A stretch of 64,000 nt of DNA from Candidatus Stoquefichus sp. (GTDB taxonomy: Bacteria > Bacillota_I > Bacilli_A > Erysipelotrichales > Coprobacillaceae). Position numbers and translations under genes: made by a program. Below, one piece after another: positions 1 to 8,798 of the stretch; the stretch's first letter is position 1, and each line of letters opens with the position of its first letter. The notes beneath the pieces are model-generated. The model made no database searches. It was not told where the DNA came from and worked only from the letters and a program-made list of their open reading frames with translations. The stretch is taken from the NCBI GenBank assembly GCA_021768625.1, contig JAETUM010000006.1, positions 1 to 64,000 on the forward strand. Direction: 5' to 3'.

Positions 1-50
1 TTACATATTTCTATTTTTAATTCTTTTGAATATTGACTTTTTCTTCCCAA
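1..50 (-). CDS. 5' end of a probable insertion-sequence transposase (partial, runs off left edge)
   Basis: On the minus strand a TTG codon at 50-48 lies 8 bases after a GGGAGG ribosome binding site and opens a frame reading LGRKSQYSKELKIEIC before leaving the window. This basic helix-turn-helix opening is typical of the first ORF of IS3-like transposases or of similar transposase N-termini. Only 16 codons are visible, so the family cannot be fixed. The AT-rich stretch behind it (about 51-110) would contain the element's terminal repeat, but I could not confirm one. It could instead be an unrelated DNA-binding protein. Confidence 0.45.
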   Translation of the reverse strand, partial: MGRKSQYSKELKIEIC

Positions 51-193
51 TATAAAAACCTCCCGTATCAGTGTTTAATTATTTACACTGTCTACTAGGA
101 AGTTATCATATCATTAGTGCAGCATCTTTTTTTTATATATCTTAAAGCATAATTTGTGTTTAAAGTAGTATAATAATAATTAGAGGTAGAAAA

Positions 194-775
194 ATGGATG
201 AATTTCAAAGGTTAAAAGAAGACTTAATAAATTGTGATAGATGTAAGGATATTCTTGAATATCCACCACACCCAATATTTCAAGGACAAATCAATTCAGC
301 AATTATGCAAATTGGGCAAGCACCATCAAGAAAGGTTATGGAAACAGGAAAACCATTTAATGATATAAGTGGAAAGAAACTGCTTTGTGATTGGTATCAA
401 ATTACACGAGAACAGTTTGAAAACCCTCAAAATTTTTATATAACATCTATAGGGAGATGTTATCCAGGTAAAGCTAAAGTGACTGGAGATAATCCACCAT
501 GTTTAGAATGTGCAGATTTGTTTTTGAAACGAGAATTAGAAATTATTGAACCTCAAATATATATTATTATTGGTAGCTATGCAGCACAATATTTTTTTGG
601 AGATGAGCCATTAGAGAAACTTGTCTTTCATGATCATACATACAAAGGAAAACCTTTATATGTATTACCTCATCCATCGCCATTAAATAGAAAGTGGTTG
701 AAAGATCATCCGTTATTTGAAACATCAAGGATGATAGAAATAAGAAAAACTATTAAAGATATTCTACAAAAGTAA
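194..775 (+). CDS. uracil-DNA glycosylase family protein (family 4-like)
   Basis: Base-excision repair enzyme of 193 residues predicted to remove uracil or related deaminated bases from DNA. The first active-site motif is seen as GQAPSRKVMETGKPF (residues 41-55), with the G-PF signature of family 4/5 enzymes, and the second as HPSPLN near residue 160. Cys14 and Cys17 plus a Cys pair and a CxxC near residues 93-110 match the four-cysteine 4Fe-4S arrangement of family 4. The start is the ATG 9 bases after AGAGGT. It stands alone between the element edge and a converging PTS gene; the canonical family 1 enzyme is encoded separately at 40335-40988. Family assignment is firm, exact substrate is not. 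Confidence 0.8.
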   Translation: MDEFQRLKEDLINCDRCKDILEYPPHPIFQGQINSAIMQIGQAPSRKVMETGKPFNDISGKKLLCDWYQITREQFENPQNFYITSIGRCYPGKAKVTGDNPPCLECADLFLKRELEIIEPQIYIIIGSYAAQYFFGDEPLEKLVFHDHTYKGKPLYVLPHPSPLNRKWLKDHPLFETSRMIEIRKTIKDILQK

Positions 776-807
776 AAAGAGTTTTTCATGATATAAAAAC
801 TCTTTTT
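774..807. terminator. bidirectional terminator between converging genes
   Basis: A perfect 13-bp inverted repeat (774-786 and 795-807, AAAAAGAGTTTTT and its complement) with an 8-base loop. U-tracts form on both strands, so it can serve both the glycosylase gene and the PTS IIB gene. It overlaps the stop codon of the glycosylase gene. Confidence 0.85.
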
Positions 808-813
808 GCTTTA

Positions 814-1131
814 TTATTTGAAATCTTCAATTAATTTTAATGCTTGGTCTAAAGTTTTAGCTCCATCCATCATACCATAAGTACGCATATCAATAACATC
901 AACAGGTATAGCGTTTTTAACTTGTTCTTTGATAGAATTTAAACGGAATCTTACTTGAGGTCCTACTAAAATAACATCTGCAGGATCTGCAGCATATTCA
1001 CTTACTAATGCTGATTCACTTACTGCCCAAATTTTACATTCTAAACCTTTTTCTGCTGCTGCCTTCTCCATACGAGTAACAAGTAAACTTGTTGACATAC
1101 CAGCACTACATGCTAACATAATTTTAATCAT
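814..1131 (-). CDS. PTS lactose/cellobiose-type IIB component
   Basis: A 105-residue cytoplasmic phosphocarrier of the sugar phosphotransferase system. The N-terminus MIKIMLACSAGMSTSLL holds the phosphorylated cysteine (Cys8) in the CxxGMSTS loop of the lactose/cellobiose/chitobiose IIB family, and the length is normal. The ATG follows a GGAGGAG site. It is monocistronic with no IIA, IIC or hydrolase next to it, so the sugar cannot be read from context. It presumably works with a IIC permease encoded elsewhere. Confidence 0.9.
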   Translation of the reverse strand: MIKIMLACSAGMSTSLLVTRMEKAAAEKGLECKIWAVSESALVSEYAADPADVILVGPQVRFRLNSIKEQVKNAIPVDVIDMRTYGMMDGAKTLDQALKLIEDFK

Positions 1132-1251
1132 AACGTTCTCCTCCTTGTTATCATTATATACTTTATTTGTTTAATAGAAAAGGATTATTATAAGAAAAAA
1201 AGAGTTGACTTATTCTTGATACTTTAATAACATAAATCTAAGGTGATGAAA

Positions 1252-1911
1252 TTGGAGAAAATAAAATATATTTTCTTAATGATATTAGTAATGGCACTTG
1301 GAACGCAGATTGTATATGTTTTATCTGATGAATTGACATTCACAATATTACAAAAGATTCTTATTGTATTTGTACAAGTTATGTCAATTATTGGATTTAC
1401 TTTTTTTCATATATATAAAAAGAATCAAGAAAAACGAAAGCAAGGTATTTATTTAGCACATATCTTTATTTTTATGATATATATAATTAACTTGGGATAT
1501 GTTTTATTATTTGATCAAGATTTTGGTAGAAATGCTCAACATTTAGTGGGTTTTGATCTTGTTAATCTTGAATTTATGCGAACGATTCAATTGTTTATTC
1601 ATGGATATCAATTAGGAGTGTTAAGTTTAGAAAGCATTATAATGAATATATTAGGGAATGTAGTGATTTTTATGCCTATGGCATATTTTTTGCCTATATT
1701 TTTTAAAAAACAAAGAAAATGGTATGTATTTTTCATTACTATGAGCCTTTTAGTTGCAAATATAGAAATATTACAAATGATATTGCAAACTGGATCAGCA
1801 GATATTGATGATTGGTTTTTAAACGTCATTGGAGTTATGAGTTTATATGGTCTTTTTATGGTAACACCATTAAAAAAGTTATATAGTTTGTTAGAGAGGA
1901 AAGAAAAGTGA
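1252..1911 (+). CDS. VanZ-like membrane protein
   Basis: About 219 residues with several hydrophobic segments and the VanZ-family block NILGNVVIFMPMAYFLP followed by the second conserved part around the GSADIDDW sequence. VanZ-like proteins are integral membrane proteins linked in some species to teicoplanin or lipoglycopeptide tolerance; here the function is unknown. The start is uncertain. GTG 1243 and ATG 1246 both sit inside AGGTGAT (1241-1247), an excellent anti-16S match that would place translation at TTG 1252. The gene overlaps the next one by four bases, so the two are translationally coupled. Confidence 0.75.
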   Translation: MEKIKYIFLMILVMALGTQIVYVLSDELTFTILQKILIVFVQVMSIIGFTFFHIYKKNQEKRKQGIYLAHIFIFMIYIINLGYVLLFDQDFGRNAQHLVGFDLVNLEFMRTIQLFIHGYQLGVLSLESIIMNILGNVVIFMPMAYFLPIFFKKQRKWYVFFITMSLLVANIEILQMILQTGSADIDDWFLNVIGVMSLYGLFMVTPLKKLYSLLERKEK

Positions 1912-2261
1912 AAAAGAAAGATTTTATAGTTATTGCTGTGTTGTTAATATTAATAGGTGGTGGATATTTTATATTTCAATTGTTGCAGGGAGAGAAGGAT
2001 ATTGTAGAAATCTATTATCAAAATAAGGTTGTAGAAACAATTGATATTCATGTTAATAAGACATATACTTTACAGGGAAGTTATGGTTCTTTCTCATTAG
2101 AAGTAAAAGATGGGAAATATCGTGCAACTCATGTTGAATGTCCTAATCATGATTGTGAAAAAGTAGGATGGGTAGAGGCAGGTAGTACAAGGCAGATTGT
2201 TTGTGTTCCTAATGAAATCTATGTTATTCAATCAGGAGTAGAAGATAATATACAAAAATAA
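1908..2261 (+). CDS. NusG domain II-containing membrane-anchored protein
   Basis: A 117-residue protein with one N-terminal membrane segment (about residues 5-25) and a small extracellular beta domain. The domain carries the CPNHDC motif and the pattern of the NusG_II family, which shares only a fold with the transcription factor NusG. The start is GTG 1908, within GTGA that also forms the stop of the VanZ-like gene. Family members often lie in redox or isoprenoid clusters, but no such partner is present here. Function unknown; the membrane-anchored topology is visible. Confidence 0.75.
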   Translation: MKKKDFIVIAVLLILIGGGYFIFQLLQGEKDIVEIYYQNKVVETIDIHVNKTYTLQGSYGSFSLEVKDGKYRATHVECPNHDCEKVGWVEAGSTRQIVCVPNEIYVIQSGVEDNIQK

Positions 2262-2293
2262 TATTTATCTTAACTTTGTGTCAAGGAGAATAA

Positions 2294-2325
2294 GGGAATA
2301 GTTATTGAGATAGCTATTCCTTTTT
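2294..2325 (+). terminator. rho-independent terminator
   Basis: A GGAATAGTTA / TAGCTATTCC stem (one G-U pair) with a short loop followed by TTTTT, 33 bases after the NusG-II-domain gene. Confidence 0.85.
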
Positions 2326-2372
2326 CGTTATAAATTTAATTTATTCTAGAAAATGGAAAATCATATTTAATT

Positions 2373-2416
2373 ATGAAAAGGCTTTTCATTTTTTTGAAGA
2401 AATATGAAATGAAAAG
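2373..2416. promoter_or_regulatory. candidate operator: repeated ATGAAAAG boxes
   Basis: A near-palindrome ATGAAAAG-G-CTTTTCAT at 2373-2389 is followed by a third, direct ATGAAAAG at 2409-2416. All lie just upstream of the probable promoter of the surface glycosidase pseudogene. Three copies of one octamer in 44 bases suggest a regulator binding site. In this AT-rich genome chance cannot be excluded, and the palindrome plus T-run could also act as a weak terminator. Confidence 0.35.
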
Positions 2417-2447
2417 TGAAACGTTGTTGAAAACCCTTTCGTAGATA

Positions 2448-2475
2448 TTGTTTATCTTTTTTAAAATGATAATAT
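2448..2475 (+). promoter_or_regulatory. candidate promoter of the surface glycosidase pseudogene
   Basis: TTGTTT (2448-2453) with TAATAT (2470-2475) at 16-base spacing; GATAAT (2468-2473) is an alternative -10. It lies 25 bases before the start codon. Confidence 0.4.
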
Positions 2476-2499
2476 TAGTAATGTAAAGGAGGAAGAGGT

Positions 2500-5400
2500 A
2501 TGAAGAAATTTGGTAGAAAAATATTTGTATCTGCATTATCTTTATCTATGATGTTGGCAAGTGTTATGGGTTCAGTGAACTATGTCCATGCTAGTGATAA
2601 TGATGGTCGACAATATATATGGATACTGATCAAATCATTACTAAAAACTTTGAAGGATTTGGAGTTCAATGGGATCCAAGTGATTTGTTTGATTATGCAG
2701 ATGAACAATGGGATTCATTTTATGAGAAAGCTGGATTCTTAAGCCCTAATATTATGCGTGTGATGTTGCATGATGGGGATAGTTATGTAACAGGATTTGA
2801 TGAAAATAATAATCCAATTTATGATTGGAACTCTGTAATGATGAAAAGAGTGTGCAAAATTTTAGATTTTGCAGAAAAGAATAATATATCTATTATGTTA
2901 GGAGAATGGAGAAGTATTAGTGAAAGAGGACTTCTTTCTTATACTGATGTAGGTAAAACTGTTAAATGGGATAATCCAATTTGGCAAAGAATGATAATGG
3001 ATTGTCTAGAATACCTTATTGTTGAAAAAGGGTATACATGTATTAAATATTATAATATGGTTAATGAACCAAATTATTATGTAAGAGACAATGGTGGAAC
3101 TGATGAAGCATCTTATAATATGTGGAAAAAGGGTATTACTCAGTTAAGATAAATGATGGATGAGTCAGATGTTGAAGCTATTAGAAATATTAAAATTGTT
3201 GGACCTGATGTTTATGATAAGCAAGAGGCTTGGATTAAACAAGCGAAGAGTGATGAGCTAAAAGATAAAGTTGAATTAACTGAAATTCATAGATACTCAC
3301 CTAAGAGCGAAGTTGAATCAGGTTTAATTGAAACAAAATTAAAAAATTGGAAAGCTATTGCTGAAGAAATGGATCCTAATGTTAAAGAAGAAGGATTTGC
3401 AATAGGAGAAATGGGTCTTTCAGGAACTGGGTCTGATGATTCACAATTGAATGCAAGAAACTATGATTATGGTGTTGATATCTTTGACTATGCTTTACAA
3501 GCTACACGTGCAGGATTGAAATTTGGAAGCGTGTGGGGATTTGAAGATAGTATGCATGTTCAACATAATGATATCATTAATACATTTAAGGATAAGTATG
3601 GTCCTGCAGCTCAAACTGAAGAAGGAAGAGCTTATAAAGTTCACACTCCAACTGGAGACCCATCAATTGATAATGATATTAAAATTTGGGGATTCTGGAA
3701 TGAACTTGGAGAAGAAATGGCAGCCCAAAATGAAGCTGCTGGTGTAACAAATAGAGCAAATACTGTTAAAGCAAGTGATGAGAAATTAAAACCTTGGTAT
3801 TATACATGGTCAATGATTTGTCGTTATTTTCCAGCAGGAATGCAAATTTTAGAAACAACTGACAGTGGTGTTAATCAAGTAAGAGCAACTTCTGGTATTA
3901 TTCCTAAAGGAAATAACAAAGCTGACTTAAGTATTGCTGTTGTAAATACATCAAATAAGGAACAAAAAGTTACTTTAAATGTTCCAAATGCAAAAGGAGT
4001 AACAGATTTAAATCAATATTTCTATTTTGATGGTGATAGACCAATGAATGATAAAGGCCAATTAGAGACTTATGATACATTAAAAAATGTTGATTTAGCA
4101 AAAGGATTACAAGTGACTATGCCAGCTAATACATGTATGATTTTTACAACATTAGGATATAACCGTGAAAGTCATCCAATGACATTAACAACTGGGCAAT
4201 TACCTGATGTAACTGGTATAGAAATTGCAGAAAAGACAAATGCTCAAAAAATTGTTGTTGATGAAACATACCAAATGACAACTCAATTTACACCATCTAT
4301 TGCTAGTGCTGAAGTAGAATGGAGAATTGCTGATTACTTTGGAAATGATTCTGATATAGCAACTATAGATAGTGACGGAAAACTTGTTGCAAATAGAGCA
4401 GGTCAGTTCAAAGTCATTGGATCTGTTAAGGGTCATCCAGAAATAAGTGCTAGTATTGATATGACAGCAACAACAACAAAGAATTTAATAGATAATTTAG
4501 TTGATTTAGATGTTGGTACTTATGAAGGAATTGTAAGAGATGATAATTCAGCTAACTTTAATAATACAAAGACAATAAAGCGTAGTGATAGTAATGCTAA
4601 TGGAAATCCAGGAATTATTACATATACAGCAGATGGTATCTTTGACTTTGAATTGAAAGCATACTCTCTTAAATCTACATTACCTTCATCTGGAAATTTT
4701 GTAGTAGAAGTATCTAAGAATGGAAATGATTGGGAATCTGTTGAGTTAAATTTTGCATCTCAATCTCAATTAAGTTCAGGTTGGTATCCATTCATTGTTA
4801 CACCTCAATCATTAGATGCACTTCAAAATTATCAATATTTAAAAGTGACAATGAATAGTAAAAATGGATATAAGACATATGATCCTCAATATGGAGGAGG
4901 TACAATTTCTTATGGAAAACAATCTGCTTCTGAAATCAAGTTAGATAATCAAGAAAAATATGTTGTGTTAGATAAAACAGTACAATTTAATGCTTCAGTA
5001 TTACCTCTTACATTATCTCAAGATGTGACATATAAAGTTGTTGATCCAAATGGAAACCAACAACAAAAGCAGTTATTGATGAAAATGGTGTTTTAACTGG
5101 TAAAGAGTTAGGTGATGTTATTGTTATCGTAGAAACAAAGGATCAAGCTTTAGCAACATATTATCCTATTAAGGTTATTGGAGGATATTTTGTTGATGAA
5201 ATTAATAACTTTGATTTCATGTATGATTATAGTTCTTTCACTTATGAGGATAGCAAGAGTAAATTTGGAGAAGCGCCATTGATTAAAAGAACAAGTGATA
5301 CACCACAAAGTATAGTTTATGCTTACAATGGTATTCAAGAAGTTGCATTTGAAGCATTTAGTAACTCAACATTTGGTGAAGATCAAGTTAGTATCTATAT

Positions 5401-7711
5401 GTCTGAAAATGGAATTGATTATGACTTGATAGATGCAAAAATCACAAAAATAGGAATTGCACCTGGATCAAGTGATTTCTCTAAATATAGTATTACAGCA
5501 TCAGTTGATACTGATAAATATAATTTTGTAAAATTTGAAGTAAAAAATGATTCAAAGATTTTTAATCCAATGATAGCAAAAGCAGAGATTGCTTATAATT
5601 ATCCTTATGGTGAAGCTACAGATTTAAATGTTCTAGATAAGCGTATAAATGTTAATGTTGGAAAAGATATACAAATCAATACAAAATTAGCACCATTAGA
5701 TGCAACAAAACAATTGCAATATGAAAGTGCTAATCCTGAAATAGCAACTGTCAATCAAGACGGTGTGGTAACTGGTGTTAGTATTGGAACGACTGTTATA
5801 ACTGTTCGTCTTAATGATGAAAAGTACATAAAAGTTCCTGTGAATGTTTATACTGAAAATTATGCTTTAAATAAACCAGCAACAGCAACTTCTGTTAAAG
5901 CAGGACAACCTGAATTGGCTGTTGATGGAAATTATTCAACAAGATGGGGATCAAAAGAAGGAACAACTGTTACTGATTCTATAACTGTAGATATGGAAAA
6001 GGTTCAAACAATTGATACAATTAAGATCTTCTGGGAAAATGCACGAGCTTTAGATTATGATATTGAAGTCGCTGGTGAGGATCAAGAATTTAAGGTCATT
6101 AAAGAGATGAGAGGTATCAGTGGAACTTATAATGATGTTATTAACTTTGAGAGTACTCAAGCACGATATGTAAGAATAAGTGGTAAAAAACCAGTTTCAA
6201 AGTATGGATATTCTATTTATGAATTAGAAATTTATAACAATTCAAGTATTGTTGATGTTGCAAGTATTGACTTTGATGTTGATACAACAGAATTATATGT
6301 TGGACAAGAAGTTGATTTAGCTGTAAAAGTTAGTCCTGAAAATGCAACATACCCATTACCTGTTTATACAAGTTCAAATGAAGATATTATTAAAATAGTT
6401 AATGGTAAAATGATTGCACGTAAGGCAGGTAATGTTGTTATTACTGCAGAGGCTGATGGTCAAACAACAACAATGAATATTAAGGTTGTTGATGAAAATA
6501 AGTTTAAAATTGCTAATGAGTTAGATACACTTGTTATCAAGAATGGAAAAATTCAATTCCCTACATCTGATAGATATAAATTTATTATTGAATCTTCATC
6601 TCATGAAAAAGTAATAGGATTAGATGGAGTAGTACATACACCAATTAATGATACATCTGTTGATATTGTTGTGAGAGTAGAAGATAAAGAAAATGATGAT
6701 TCAAGAGTAGCTTTAACTAAACCAATTACATTAAATGTTAAAGGTGATGAAAAATTATTGACAGTATTGCTTCAAAAGATAGAAGAAGCTAAAAACCTAG
6801 ATAAAGATTTATATAAACCTTCAACATTAGAGAAAGTGACAAAGGCTTTGGATAAGGCTGAAAAGATTATAAAAGTGGATGATCTGTTAGTAAGTGAAGT
6901 TAATGAAGCTTTAACAAATCTTAATAAAGGTATTGAAGGTCTAGAATTAAAGGAAGATAGATCAATACTTAACAAGCAATTAGAAGTATTAAAGAATTTA
7001 GATAAAGAGTTATATACTCAATCTTCATATCAAAATATGCTTGATACAATTAGTGAAATTGAAAGAAATATTAATGATGATTCTTCTAAAAAGGATATTG
7101 AAGAAGCTATAGATCAACTTAATAAAGCTAATGCTATGTTAGTTAAACAAAGTGATTATGATTTATTATCACAAAAAGTAGAAGAATTGAAAGATATGGA
7201 TTTAAGTATGTACACAACTGCAAGTATAAAAGACTTAAAAGAAGCATTAGAAAAAGCAGAAACATACTTAAATGATGATTCTATAACAACTCAGGGATTA
7301 TATGATTATTATGTATTAGTTTTAGATGCATATAATCAATTAGAACTCAGAGGAGATAAAACTGCATTAGAAGCTTATATTGCTAAGATTGAAAAAGAAG
7401 ACTTATCATCTTATACATCAAAGAGTGTTAATGATTTGAATAAAGTGCTTAATGATATTAAGAAGAAAATAAAAAATAACTTAACTGATAAAGAATATAC
7501 AGCATTAATGCAACAATTACAAAAAGCTTACAATGCACTTGAAAAGAAAGAAACAGTAAAAATTACACAAGATGAGACAATTAACAGTAATGTTTTAGGT
7601 GATACAGTTGATAATGTAAAAACTGGTGATGCTACATTACTAATGCCATATGCTATCCTAGCATTATGTGCTGCTGGAGTATATGTTGTTATTAAAAAGA
7701 AACGTGTTTAA
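2500..7711 (+). pseudogene. broken cell-wall-anchored clan GH-A glycoside hydrolase with Ig-like, F5/8C and FIVAR domains
   Basis: One ancestral secreted enzyme of about 1,735 residues is split by three lesions. The first is a frameshift in an (AT)4 tract at 2613-2620; removing one AT restores Q-Y-M-D-T. The second is an in-frame TAA at 3150-3152. The third is a second frameshift near 5058-5066. The order is: signal peptide (2500-2592); TIM-barrel catalytic region with the acid/base in VNEPN (about 3059-3073) and a probable nucleophile in IGEMG (about 3400); a Big_2 domain (about 4200-4480); an uncharacterised region; Big_2 (about 5610-5850); F5/8 type C carbohydrate-binding domain (about 5853-6240); Big_2; four FIVAR-type helical repeats (6750-7550); and the tail NVLGDTVDNVKTGD, membrane helix and KKKRV. 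The start has an AAGGAGGAAGAGG site. A sequencing or assembly error is possible but would have to occur three times. Confidence 0.8.
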
Positions 7712-7723
7712 TAAGTAAAAGAA

Positions 7724-7762
7724 AACTCTAAGGTACTTCATGTATCTTAGAGTTATTTTTTT
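7724..7762. terminator. bidirectional terminator
   Basis: AACTCTAAGGTAC (7724-7736) pairs with GTATCTTAGAGTT (7742-7754), with one G-U pair, and is followed by T-runs. It sits between the pseudogene and the converging RpiR gene and overlaps the latter's stop codon. Confidence 0.85.
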
Positions 7763-8610
7763 AATCTGTGATCTATTAAAACATCAGTTTGGTGTTTTGT
7801 TTCAAAAGATTCTTCATAATGTCTAGAAAATATACCTGTATATAAAATATCAAAGACAAGATGAATGGAAATAGTAGAACCAAGTGTTGATATTTTATTA
7901 TATATTTGTTCTCTGCTATCAAGATTTAAAATATATTGACAGTATTGAGATAGCTGATTTTCTCCCAAAGAGGTAATACCAATCATTGGTGTTTTTTGAA
8001 TTTTAAGTATTTTAGCTGCATTAATAACTTCTTCGGTTTCTCCAGAATAAGAGACAAGAATTGCACAGTGTTTTTGATTAGATAGTGCTGCTTGGAATAG
8101 CTGTTCATTAACCATAGGAGCAATGTTAACCCTTTTACCAATTCTAAACATTTTGTATTGAAAGTCACTTGCCATTCTTAATGGACCAGATACACCATAT
8201 ATGTCAATAACATCAGCTTTATCTAATAATAAAATGCTTTTACGTAATTGCTCTTGATCCAAAATATGCATTGTTTCGTCTATACTTTCTTTATATAGCT
8301 TTACAATTGTATTACTAATATGAGAAATATTAATGTTTTTATCAAATGGGAAATTCGCATTAATATTTTCACGATGAGACAAAACATATTGTAAGTTTGT
8401 AGCTAAATCCATTTTAAAATCATTATATCCTTTATAGTTTAGTTTTTGGCATAAACGGACAATAGTAGCAGGAGAAGTATATGTCTTTTGAGCGAGTTTA
8501 ACTGTTGAAAGGTTGAGAACTTCTTCTGTGTTATTTAATATATATTGTGCAATGACTTTTTCGGATGCAGAAAAATGATTTCCAATTTCTAATTTTTTTA
8601 ATACACTCAT
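7753..8610 (-). CDS. RpiR/MurR-family transcriptional regulator
   Basis: A 285-residue sugar-phosphate-sensing regulator. Residues 1-75 form the HTH_6 DNA-binding domain (SASEKVIAQYILNN and the helix pair around SPATIVRLCQKLNYKGYNDFK). Residues about 125-260 form a SIS domain that binds phosphosugars (VSYSGETEEVINAAKILK). The start at ATG 8610 is preferred over the upstream in-frame GTG, which lies inside the AAGAGGTGATC ribosome binding site. Family members often control amino-sugar or MurNAc/sialic acid use. Its position facing the glycosidase pseudogene suggests, but does not prove, that it controlled that gene or other glycan genes. Confidence 0.9.
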   Translation of the reverse strand: MSVLKKLEIGNHFSASEKVIAQYILNNTEEVLNLSTVKLAQKTYTSPATIVRLCQKLNYKGYNDFKMDLATNLQYVLSHRENINANFPFDKNINISHISNTIVKLYKESIDETMHILDQEQLRKSILLLDKADVIDIYGVSGPLRMASDFQYKMFRIGKRVNIAPMVNEQLFQAALSNQKHCAILVSYSGETEEVINAAKILKIQKTPMIGITSLGENQLSQYCQYILNLDSREQIYNKISTLGSTISIHLVFDILYTGIFSRHYEESFETKHQTDVLIDHRLKK

Positions 8611-8630
8611 AATGATCACCTCTTAAGAAG

Positions 8631-8659
8631 TATATCATTAATTATTATAAAATGATATA
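8631..8659. promoter_or_regulatory. perfect dyad upstream of the RpiR regulator gene
   Basis: TATATCATT (8631-8639) and AATGATATA (8651-8659) form a perfect 9-bp inverted repeat with an 11-base spacer, 21 bases before the start codon. The spacer contains a minus-strand TATAAT. This is the expected layout of an autoregulatory operator straddling a -10 box. Confidence 0.45.
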
Positions 8660-8798
8660 TTTCTTTTGTTTAGATAAAGAATTTGACAATATTTTTTATT
8701 AAGTACTATAAGAAATTTTTTTGATTTTTTCACATATTCCTTTGATTATTTCAATAAGTTTATTGAATAAACTAAAGATGATAAGAGGAGGAGAATTT

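Noticed and set aside
2427-2441. A cre-like sequence (TTGAAAACCCTTTCG) upstream of the glycosidase pseudogene
   Set aside because: The central CG of the catabolite-repression consensus is CC here, so it does not satisfy the core.
3153-5096. A separate gene starting at ATG 3153
   Set aside because: It continues the same frame as the segment before the TAA, has no ribosome binding site and begins in the middle of the catalytic domain.
5219-7711. An independent surface protein starting at 5219
   Set aside because: There is no signal peptide or ribosome binding site. The frame continues upstream and joins the broken glycosidase.
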